Shown here one piece after another: positions 26,581-34,028 of a stretch of DNA of 64,000 nucleotides. Both the position numbers and the translations under genes were made by a program. This stretch comes from JBCCOW01 sp039025855 (GTDB taxonomy: Bacteria; Planctomycetota; Phycisphaerae; Phycisphaerales; Phycisphaeraceae): assembly GCA_039025855.1 (NCBI GenBank), contig JBCCNL010000002.1, positions 136,227 through 200,226 of the forward strand, in the 5' to 3' direction. Every line of letters starts with the position of its first letter. The first letter of the stretch is position 1. Under the pieces are notes generated by a model, which saw only the letters and a list, made by a program, of their open reading frames with translations, was not told where the DNA came from and did no database searches.

Positions 26581-27043
26581 TGGGTAAAGGAGCAGCGAGA
26601 AGGGCGGAAGCCAGGTCGGGTTGGGCGTCCGCGGACGATCGGTAAGCCGCCCGGTCTGGGTGTCGCCGGCGACGTATCACCCGAACGGGGATTGGCTGTT
26701 GCAGCAGGCGAGGAACGTGCTGATGTGGCTCGAAGAGCAGGGGCTCGAGGCCAGTTACCTGATTCACGACCGGGACACGATGTTCTTGGCTGCGTTCGAC
26801 CAGCTGCTGCGTGCTACTAGCGTCCAGATGGTGAAGTCGCCGGTGATGGCGCAGAACGCCAATGCGTATGCGGAGTCGTGGATCGCGACGGTGCGGCGTG
26901 AGTGCCTGGACCACTTCGCGTGCTTCAGCCTGGGGCATGTCGATCACTTGGTGCAGGTCTTCGCTGGCTACTACAACCGACACCGGCCACATCAAGGCTT
27001 GGGGAACCGAGTCTTGAGCCAGCCAAATACGCCTGAGTTATAG
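26581..27043 (+). mobile_element. Transposase remnant (integrase core, N-terminus missing)
   Basis: From about 26645 the frame reads PVWVSPATYHPNGDW, LIHDRDTMFLAAFD, NAYAESWIATVRREC and YYNRHRPHQGLGNR, which is the second half of a DDE integrase-core transposase. The second catalytic Asp (in HDRDTMF) and the final Glu (in YAESW) are present, but the N-terminal HTH and the first Asp are absent, so it is inactive. The frame ends at 27043. No inverted repeats or target duplication could be recognised. It sits exactly where the GH141-like gene loses its 3' part. Confidence 0.82.
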
Positions 27044-27358
27044 CTCGCCCAAGAGGACAGGCCTGTTGGCTCGATCGGCTGTCGGTCCGAGCTGGGTGGC
27101 TTGCTCAAGAGCTACTACCGCCGAGCTGCTTAAGCCGTCACGTCGATTGTCTTCTGTCTTCACTTGTCAAGGAGCCAAGCACCATATCAATGCTGCTCGC
27201 GACGCCTACGTCGATGATGGATTGCCTTTCCGGTGGCCCTGCCTATTCAGTGATATCTTGTCGAAGGCCGATCGAGTTCCGGCGGGAAATATCCAGTACC
27301 TACATTTTGGAGTAGGCCGAGCACGGGTCTCGGCACTGCGATTCCTGCCGAAAAAGAC
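27044..27358. other. Intergenic stretch without recognised gene
   Basis: About 315 bases between the transposase remnant and the LacI-2 promoter. No frame here resembles a protein, and it is less GC-rich than the neighbouring genes. It is probably leftover DNA from the insertion or deletion event that also truncated the beta-helix gene. Confidence 0.5.
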
Positions 27359-27387
27359 TTGACATCGTGGTCATTTTGATCCATAAT
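27359..27387 (+). promoter_or_regulatory. Sigma70-like promoter of LacI module 2
   Basis: TTGACA at 27359-27364 and CATAAT at 27382-27387 with a 17-bp spacer make a near-consensus promoter for the second LacI gene. A TTGGCCAA palindrome at 27408-27415, just downstream, is a possible operator. Confidence 0.75.
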
Positions 27388-27454
27388 GCCCTCGATGTCA
27401 ATTTATTTTGGCCAACTTTGAGGCTCGTTTCACCCGCTCCTTCTTGCACCGTTT

Positions 27455-28453
27455 ATGGCAACCCTGGACCAAATCGCGGAATCCGTCGGCGTCTCCCGAA
27501 AGACCGTCGCACGGGCTCTCAATGGCCAGCACGAGGCGAAGTATGCCCCAACTGCTAAACGGTTTAAAGAAATCCGGAAAGTCGCCGACAAGCTCGGTTA
27601 CCGCCCCAACGCTTCCGCCAAGGCCACCCGGACCGGCAAATTCAAAGCCATCGGCTACCTCCATTCCAACAAGTTCAGCAACAGCCACACCAACTCGGAT
27701 CTGATGCGGGGTATCTACGACGTGCTCCACCAACGCGACCTCCTGCTCACCTCGGCCATGCACGACGACGAGCACCTCACCGACGAGGGCGTGGTCCCCA
27801 AGCTTCTCCGCGAGATGTCGGCCGATGGGCTGCTGATCGACTACCTCTCCCGCATCCCCGAGGGCATGCCCGAGATGATCCGGCGCTTTCGGATTCCCTC
27901 GATCTGGGTCAATGTCAAGCATGAGACCGACTGCGTCCGGCCCGACGATGTCGCCGCCGGCCGGATGGCCACCGAGCACCTGCTCGAGCGCGGGCACCGC
28001 AAGATCGTCTGCGGTTCGCTCGCCATTACCTCGCACTACAGCCACAAGGACCGCTTGGAAGGCTACTGCCTGGCGATGCGTGACGCCGGACTCGAGCCCG
28101 TGGTCTTCGATCCCAAACTTGATCGTTACGGCGACCGTCTCAGCGAGGCCAGGCGGTGGTTCGATCAGAACGACAAGCCGGACGCCATCATGACACCTGG
28201 GCCCGGCTCTTCGACCCCGCTCGCCGCCGCCGCCCTCGCCCACGGCTACGAACTCGGCAAAGACCTCGCCTGTGTCACCGTCAACAGCCTCATGGAACGC
28301 AGCTTCGGCGTGGACATGACCACCGTCCTCATCCCGTTTGAGGAGGTCGGCCATTGTGCGGTCGAAGAGCTGATGCTCAAGATCGACTTGCCCGACGAGC
28401 AACGCGCCGCCGTTGCAATCGAGCCCACACTGGACATAGGGGTCACCACCTGA
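27455..28453 (+). CDS. LacI family transcriptional regulator (module 2)
   Basis: 332 aa starting ATLDQIAESVGVSRKTVARALNG, a LacI HTH; RPNASAKATRTGKFKAIGYL joins it to the sugar-sensor domain. HRKIVCGSLAITSHYSHKDRLEGY parallels the equivalent stretch in the LacI protein at 11387-12400, so the two regulators look like paralogues. It stands 70 bp before a PEP-CTERM gene, the same layout as in module 1. It probably represses the following PEP-CTERM, prepilin, beta-helix and GH29 genes and itself. Confidence 0.9.
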   Translation: MATLDQIAESVGVSRKTVARALNGQHEAKYAPTAKRFKEIRKVADKLGYRPNASAKATRTGKFKAIGYLHSNKFSNSHTNSDLMRGIYDVLHQRDLLLTSAMHDDEHLTDEGVVPKLLREMSADGLLIDYLSRIPEGMPEMIRRFRIPSIWVNVKHETDCVRPDDVAAGRMATEHLLERGHRKIVCGSLAITSHYSHKDRLEGYCLAMRDAGLEPVVFDPKLDRYGDRLSEARRWFDQNDKPDAIMTPGPGSSTPLAAAALAHGYELGKDLACVTVNSLMERSFGVDMTTVLIPFEEVGHCAVEELMLKIDLPDEQRAAVAIEPTLDIGVTT

Positions 28454-28523
28454 CCCGACTCAATCTAAACGTCTGTTTCTTTACGAGGAATCTCACTTTC
28501 CCTTTTTTTAGGAGGCCTTCATT

Positions 28524-29402
28524 ATGACTCACCCAAAAATTGCAACCGCCATGCTTCTCGCCGTGACCGCAGCCGTAGCCTCGGCCGCCCCGATCACGCC
28601 CGCCCTCGGTTCCACCATTACCTATGACTTCAATACGCCCGGTCAGCTTACAAGTGATTTGACGTTCGACAGTGGTGCGGCAGCGGTAACTCAGGCCGCT
28701 GTCGGCGGCTTGTCCAACTCTGGGTCTGTGCAGGGTGCCGCCGGTAATGTGTCTCAGTCCACTGTAGTTGCGAAGAATGCTGTAAGCACCAGCACTGCCT
28801 CGGATTTTACGCTTACGCAATCGGCGTATTTCAAGACGTCACCGGCGAACTCGCTTGGCACATTTACAAATCAGCCTGTACTGATCTTGGGGATTACAGA
28901 TTCGGCAACCCAGAGTGCAAGTGCACAAAACCTGTTGCCCAATCCCACCGCAAACTCTCTTGCCGGTACAGTCACGGTGAATAATCCGAACAATAGTGGC
29001 AACATAACACTCGAGTTTGATGGGTTTCAGACCGGGGATATCGGTCCTTTTGGACCGCCCACGACTGTGACGGTCGCCCCTGACTCCTGGTTGTTCTTCG
29101 AGGTGGACTATGCCTACGAAAGCGGCGCAGATCAATGGCGGTTGACCTACACCCTAAGTGAATCAGACGCTGACGGCGTTGTCGGGACGCAACTCTTTAA
29201 CCTGACACTGAATGGTGCGGTTCGCTCCAATCTGTTTGGTGCCGACCCCGACCTTTATGGCTGGTTTGGGACAGACACGCAGCTGGACTCGAGTGTCACT
29301 GCATTCGACAACATCACTCTGGTCGGCGTCATACCCGAGCCAGGAAGTCTGGGCCTTCTCTCCTTGGGTGGCTTGGCCATGCTGCGTTGCCGCCGTGGCT
29401 GA
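28524..29402 (+). CDS. PEP-CTERM sorted surface protein (module 2)
   Basis: 292 aa. A signal peptide (ATAMLLAVTAAVASAAP) is followed by a Ser/Thr/Asn-rich beta-type body with YDFNTPGQLTSDLTF near its start. The PEP-CTERM end reads VIPEPGSLGLLSLGGLAML, then the basic tail RCRRG. AGGAGG at 28510-28515, eight bases before the ATG, mirrors the strong site of the module 1 gene. The body differs from the module 1 protein, so the two share an architecture rather than close sequence. It is expected at the cell surface after exosortase processing; a carbohydrate-binding role is only inferred. Confidence 0.9.
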   Translation: MTHPKIATAMLLAVTAAVASAAPITPALGSTITYDFNTPGQLTSDLTFDSGAAAVTQAAVGGLSNSGSVQGAAGNVSQSTVVAKNAVSTSTASDFTLTQSAYFKTSPANSLGTFTNQPVLILGITDSATQSASAQNLLPNPTANSLAGTVTVNNPNNSGNITLEFDGFQTGDIGPFGPPTTVTVAPDSWLFFEVDYAYESGADQWRLTYTLSESDADGVVGTQLFNLTLNGAVRSNLFGADPDLYGWFGTDTQLDSSVTAFDNITLVGVIPEPGSLGLLSLGGLAMLRCRRG

Positions 29403-29511
29403 ACGCCTGCGATCCGGTCGTCCTGCCTTCGGTGGAACCGTCTCCCGAACGCTTAACCAATCGGCCAGCTTCACCTCTCGACCTAAGACCTTCCGAGCGG
29501 AGTCCTGCACG

Positions 29512-30282
29512 ATGAGAAATAACCACCAGCCGCGGGCGGGATTCACGCTGATCGAACTATTGGTAGTGATTAGCATCATTGCCCTGCTGATCGCGATCCT
29601 ACTGCCGGCCCTGCAATCTACCCGCGCCGCCGCTCGGCAGTCGCTCTGTCTGTCCTCGCAGCGGCAGCTCGGCATCTCCTTCGCTGGCTACGCCAGCGAC
29701 TACAGCAACTACGTCCCCTCCGTGCTCACCGACGACTTCGCCGGTCGCACCGGCCACTGGCACCTGTCGCTCGCGCGTTGGCAATACGGAAACCGCGTGG
29801 CCACGATCGGCGCCATTACACCGGGCGGCACGAACGATATCTTCGATGTGAACATCTACTGGGGCTGCCCAGAGTGGGATCTCCAACGCTCTCAGAGCGT
29901 CCATGGTGTAACAAGTGCACCCGGCAACCCCGGGTACGGCATGAACCGGTACATCGAATACGCCGAGGGTCTCGACCTGGCCACGCCCTTCCCCTACATG
30001 CACGACGGCCTCGAGCTCAACGGTAGCCCGGGCAACTTCGTCTTCAAGGACTACGACGCGGTCACCCGTGCCAGTGATCGGATGCTTCTTGCAGACGCCA
30101 ATGCCTTTCAGGTCACCCTAAATGGGGCCACGATCAGCAACCCCACGACTGCAGTCATTGAAGGGTGGTCCATCGATGACGACCGCCGCCACCTTGATAA
30201 CTCGGACAACGTCTTGTTCTTCGATGGGCACGCCGCTGCCGAAAGCCCAGAAGGCATCCGAGCGTCTGTCATCATCGAATAA
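29512..30282 (+). CDS. Prepilin-like (type II secretion) H-X9-DG protein (module 2)
   Basis: 256 aa from ATG at 29512. The class III signal AGFTLIELLVVISIIALL then AILLPAL is intact, and RRHLDNSDNVLFFDGHAA is the H-X9-DG type C-terminal box, again with ten residues between His and Asp. The central part reads YGMNRYIEYAEG, different from the module 1 protein. It probably forms part of a pseudopilus-like assembly. The upstream 109-bp gap holds no clear Shine-Dalgarno sequence apart from GCGGAG. Confidence 0.9.
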   Translation: MRNNHQPRAGFTLIELLVVISIIALLIAILLPALQSTRAAARQSLCLSSQRQLGISFAGYASDYSNYVPSVLTDDFAGRTGHWHLSLARWQYGNRVATIGAITPGGTNDIFDVNIYWGCPEWDLQRSQSVHGVTSAPGNPGYGMNRYIEYAEGLDLATPFPYMHDGLELNGSPGNFVFKDYDAVTRASDRMLLADANAFQVTLNGATISNPTTAVIEGWSIDDDRRHLDNSDNVLFFDGHAAAESPEGIRASVIIE

Positions 30283-30332
30283 CCCTTGGTTCTTTCTGCG
30301 ATCCATGAACCTCCTTTGTGATGGAGCCCGCT

Positions 30333-32057
30333 ATGTCTTTCTTCACGACTCCCAAACGCGCCCGCTGTAACGTCGCCCTGATTACCTTGTTCACCCTGTT
30401 AGGCCTGCCTCTCACGGCGGCACACGGAGAAGAGGCGTGGACCGTCTTCCACGTCGCGACCACAGGGTCGGACGACCACCCCGGCACAGCTGGCGAGCCC
30501 TTCGCCACCCTCAACAGGGCTTTTGAGAAGCTCGAGACCATCCAAGCCCCTGTCCGCATCGCAATCGAGCCGGGCACCTACCGGGAAGGCGGGCTCCGGA
30601 TCCACCGTCGCGACTTCCCGACGCTCATCGAAAGCACCGGCGAGCAAAACGTAGTCATCTCGGGCTCCGACGTCTGGACCGACTGGACCGAACGCGATGG
30701 CAAACTGGTCGCCCACTGGCCTTACGACTGGGGCAACTTCAACCTCGACGCGGGCTACCCCAAGCGCGACCACGATGCCTTCCGCCCCGCCGGTCAGCGC
30801 AGCGAGATGGTCTTCGTCGACGGCCAGCTGCTCTGGCAGGTCATGACAGCCGAAGAGATGGAGCCCGGCACGTTCAGGGTCGACCTTGAAGCCAACGAAC
30901 TGATCCTCCAGCTACCCGAGGGCAAGACGGCCGACGCGTTGATCGAGGTCGGAATACGCCCGAACCTGCTGACCACGCTTTCCGCGGTCGACCTGACTCT
31001 TCGTGGCCTCACCTTTCAGCACGCAGTCAGTCACCCCGAACGCGACGAGTCCTTCGGTGCCTGGGGTGTCTCGATCTTCGGCGAACACGTCCGCGGCATG
31101 ACTAACGCCGAGTCCAACCCTGATCGCCATTTCTCTGAACGGATCACCATCGAAGACTGCCGGTTTGTCTTTAACAACCGCGTCGGCCTTGTCTTCGCCA
31201 ACGTCAAAGACATCGTTATCCGCGACACCAACTTCGACGACAACGGTGTCTCCGGCGTCACCGCCAACCGGGTCCTGCGTGCGACCCTCGAAGACTCCAC
31301 CATCAACCGCAACAACTGGCGGATGGGATACCTCGGCCACGTCATCGGTTGGGGCCCCGCCGGTACCAAGATGCTCTTCATGAAGGACCTCACCTTTACC
31401 CGCTGTGAAGTCAGCGACAACTACTCCACCGGGCTCTGGCTCGATACCTCGGTCAACTACGTCACCGTCAAGGACTCCAAAATGGAACGCAACTGGGGCG
31501 TCGGGTTTTACTACGAGCACAACCAGGGTCCGGCACTGCTCAAGGACTCGCTGGTCCGACGCAACGGCTACAACGACGGGACGCGAACCATCCGCATCGG
31601 CGACGGCGGTGTCCTGTACGCCGAGTCCGAAGACCTCACCATCGAGAACTGCCGAATCGTCGAGAACATCAACTTCCAGATCGGGTCACGCGACCGTGAT
31701 CGGCCCGGTATCTGCTACTGGACGAACCGCCGAAACGACGGGCACTGCCGAAACCTCGTGCTCAAGAACAGCCTCGTTATGGGGTCCTACTTCGACGGCA
31801 AGAATGCTCCCGAGTTCTACAACGCCAGCGAGCACCGCATCAACACCCTCGTCGGCCGCCAAGCTCACGCGAAGGAACAGATGTACATCGACGGTTTCCT
31901 TGCCACCTACCAGGGCTCGGGCAACCGCTTCTACAACTCGGTCAGCAGCCGTGTGTTTTCGACGGGCCCCAACTGGGGCTACGACCGCGTCACCATCGAA
32001 GACTGGCAGAAGCTGACTGGCCAAGACCTCGACTCGGCCTGGGCGCCCGGGCAGTAA
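30333..32057 (+). CDS. Secreted right-handed parallel beta-helix protein
   Basis: 574 aa from ATG at 30333, preceded by GGAG. A signal peptide ends near AAHGEEAW. The start of the mature protein, FHVATTGSDDHPGTAGEPFATL, is the common opening of beta-helix carbohydrate enzymes. Coils continue with repeats such as ITIEDCRFVFNNRVGLVFANVKDIVIRDTNFDDNG and YVTVKDSKMERNWGVGFYYE. It may be a polysaccharide lyase or glycosidase of the GH141 kind, but no catalytic pair can be named by eye. It lies between the prepilin-like gene and a GH29 fucosidase. Confidence 0.85.
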   Translation: MSFFTTPKRARCNVALITLFTLLGLPLTAAHGEEAWTVFHVATTGSDDHPGTAGEPFATLNRAFEKLETIQAPVRIAIEPGTYREGGLRIHRRDFPTLIESTGEQNVVISGSDVWTDWTERDGKLVAHWPYDWGNFNLDAGYPKRDHDAFRPAGQRSEMVFVDGQLLWQVMTAEEMEPGTFRVDLEANELILQLPEGKTADALIEVGIRPNLLTTLSAVDLTLRGLTFQHAVSHPERDESFGAWGVSIFGEHVRGMTNAESNPDRHFSERITIEDCRFVFNNRVGLVFANVKDIVIRDTNFDDNGVSGVTANRVLRATLEDSTINRNNWRMGYLGHVIGWGPAGTKMLFMKDLTFTRCEVSDNYSTGLWLDTSVNYVTVKDSKMERNWGVGFYYEHNQGPALLKDSLVRRNGYNDGTRTIRIGDGGVLYAESEDLTIENCRIVENINFQIGSRDRDRPGICYWTNRRNDGHCRNLVLKNSLVMGSYFDGKNAPEFYNASEHRINTLVGRQAHAKEQMYIDGFLATYQGSGNRFYNSVSSRVFSTGPNWGYDRVTIEDWQKLTGQDLDSAWAPGQ

Positions 32058-32161
32058 GCCCGCCTGCACCACATCCGAACCCATGCGCCGAGCCGTCCGT
32101 CAACGCGGACGGCTCGACTTACAAACGATCCGTTTTGACTCCGCCCACCGGACCTTTCGCC

Positions 32162-33547
32162 ATGAGCACCAACAGTTCGATCGCCCCCGTCGCTCACTCC
32201 ACCTCATCCCAAGCACCCACCCCGCCCGACCGCCTCGCGTGGTTCCGCGACGCGCGTTACGGCTTGTTTATCCACTGGGGCCCCTCGGCTGCGCTGGGTT
32301 TCGGTGAGCAGGGCATGCTCCGCGAGAGCATCAACCAGACCGACTATGAGCAACGGGCCTGCCAGTGGGACCCGCAGCACTTCGATGCAAGGCAGTGGGC
32401 GCGGATCGCGGTCGAGGGCGGGTTCCGCTACGCCGTGTTCACCGCCGTCCACCACGACGGCTACTGCAACTGGGACACGCAGCTGACCGACTACAGCAGC
32501 GCTCGACAGGCGCCAAAGCGCGACTTCGTCCGCGAGTACGTCGAGGCCTTCCGCGACACCGGCCTCCGCGTCGGCCTCTACTTCTCGCTCGGCGACTTCC
32601 GCATCCCCGGCTACTGGTCCAACTCCACCGACGACCCGCCCGAATGGGTCGACTACCGCAACTACACCCACGGCCGACTCCGCGAGCTGCTCACGAACTA
32701 CGGCCAGATCGACCTGGTCTGGTTCGACGGCGCCTGGCCCCACAACGCCCAAGCCTGGCAGAGCGATCGCCTGCTCGCCATGTGCCGGAAGCTCCAACCC
32801 AACATCATCACCAACAACCGGCTCGACTCCGAGTCGGTATATGGCACCGCCGAGGGCGCGATGGAGAACCCCGGCGAGTCCAACACGCTCGGCGACTTCG
32901 GCACCCCCGAACACCACACCACCCCCGATCCACACCGCCCTTGGGAGTCCTGCCAGGTCAGCACCTCCCGGCTCTGGGGCTTCGCGCCCGGCGAGCACTG
33001 GCGGCCGGCCTGGGACCTGCTCCGCAACCTCTGCACCTGCGCCACCCAACGCGGCAACCTCCTGCTCAACGTCGGGCCCGACGCCGACGGTCGCATCCCC
33101 CCACAGTTCATCCAACGCAGCCAAGCACTCGGCCAATGGCTCGAAATCAACGGCGAAGCCGTCTACGGCCAAGGCGGCGGTGACGTCACTGAGTTCCTCG
33201 CCCGTGGCTACCAGACCGTCCGCAACGACACCCTCTACCTCATCCTCTGCTATCAGACCGACCCGCCCGATGTCCGCGTCACCGGCTTTAAGACCCGCGT
33301 CACCGCCGCCCGGCTGCTCGGCTCCGACCGCCCGCTCACCGTCGAACAGGACCGCGACGTGCTCTGGGTCCGCAACGTCCCCGCCGCCGACGAGCACGAC
33401 CTGCCGCTGTTCCCCGTGATCGCCATGGAGTGCGACAGCCCACCCGAACCCACCGACCTCGCCCAGCAACGCATCTGGTCCGGCGACCCCCTCCGCTACC
33501 GCCCCTGGGCTCAGGCACGCGGTAACACCCCCTTCGTCGGGCGGTGA
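32162..33547 (+). CDS. Alpha-L-fucosidase, glycoside hydrolase family 29 (second copy)
   Basis: 461 aa from ATG at 32162. GH29 motifs are WFRDARYGLFIHWGPSA, TAVHHDGYCNWDT and LVWFDGAW, where Asp189 is the expected nucleophile; the later RGNLLLNVGPDADGRIPP is also typical. It differs clearly from the GH29 at 8365-9660 (for example DFGTPEHHTT against DTPEQHVTASEP), so the two may act on different linkages. No signal peptide is seen. It ends module 2. Confidence 0.93.
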   Translation: MSTNSSIAPVAHSTSSQAPTPPDRLAWFRDARYGLFIHWGPSAALGFGEQGMLRESINQTDYEQRACQWDPQHFDARQWARIAVEGGFRYAVFTAVHHDGYCNWDTQLTDYSSARQAPKRDFVREYVEAFRDTGLRVGLYFSLGDFRIPGYWSNSTDDPPEWVDYRNYTHGRLRELLTNYGQIDLVWFDGAWPHNAQAWQSDRLLAMCRKLQPNIITNNRLDSESVYGTAEGAMENPGESNTLGDFGTPEHHTTPDPHRPWESCQVSTSRLWGFAPGEHWRPAWDLLRNLCTCATQRGNLLLNVGPDADGRIPPQFIQRSQALGQWLEINGEAVYGQGGGDVTEFLARGYQTVRNDTLYLILCYQTDPPDVRVTGFKTRVTAARLLGSDRPLTVEQDRDVLWVRNVPAADEHDLPLFPVIAMECDSPPEPTDLAQQRIWSGDPLRYRPWAQARGNTPFVGR

Positions 33548-33843
33548 ATCAGACCAAGCACTCAAGAACTCACCAATGTGCGACGCCCGCCTCCGCGTAT
33601 TGTTTCTGTAAGGATGCGGCCTTGAACCACGCCGCCGTCTCGCCACGAAAAGACTGCGATTGAACCGCAATACGGTGTGGCGATGCCGCGCCCAGAGGCG
33701 CGCACTCCCCGTTGCCCGCAATCTGCGCGCAGCAGGTCTTTTCGATCCTAGAGCCGCCGATCGATTAGCCCCTGAAAACACAAGGTCTACCCATACCTTC
33801 AAGTTTTTCTGCCGATGGCGTCTGGTTGGTTCCTGATTTGCAC
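33548..33843. other. Long intergenic stretch without a protein gene
   Basis: About 300 bases after the second GH29. No convincing protein frame is found. It contains the long nested hairpin at 33646-33744 listed separately, and a small stem CCGCGT/ATGCGG at about 33593-33619. It could be a 3' untranslated region of the GH29 transcript or house an independent RNA. Confidence 0.5.
33646..33744 (+). ncRNA. Candidate structured RNA (long nested hairpin)
   Basis: CGAAAAGAC (33646-33654) pairs perfectly with GTCTTTTCG (33736-33744). Inside, GATTG pairs with CAATC (33719-33723), ACGG with CCGT (33709-33712), GTG with CAC, and CGCGCC (33687-33692) with GGCGCG around a CAGA loop. The result is a 99-base rod with internal loops, a shape like 6S-type RNA or a large leader. 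No known RNA family was recognised with confidence, the strand is a guess, and no dedicated promoter was found. Confidence 0.4.
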
Positions 33844-33872
33844 TTGTTCGTTGGTGGGAAAATTCTTGTAAT
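33844..33872 (+). promoter_or_regulatory. Possible promoter before hemA
   Basis: TTGTTC (33844-33849) and TGTAAT (33867-33872) are 17 bp apart, a moderate sigma70 match. Initiation about seven bases later would run straight into the hairpin terminator at 33885-33924, giving a leader of about 45 bases before hemA. Confidence 0.45.
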
Positions 33873-33884
33873 GGACGACGAGGT

Positions 33885-33924
33885 CCCAGCTCACAGCCTT
33901 GACCGGCTGAGTTGGGTTTTTTTT
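33885..33924 (+). terminator. Intrinsic terminator upstream of hemA
   Basis: CCCAGCTCA pairs with TGAGTTGGG (one G-U pair), with an inner GCC/GGC stem, and is followed by eight T residues at 33917-33924. It is 338 bases after the GH29 stop and 104 bases before hemA. It may end the upstream transcript or act as an attenuator for hemA. Confidence 0.75.
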
Positions 33925-34028
33925 ATGTGGTGCCAAACAGCTGTTGAACTGACCGCCCGGCCGCGCGGAGTTGGCGAAAGCCGCTCGACACTCGGCCGCT
34001 GCCGCATCGGTGAAAGGGGGCCGGGTTA

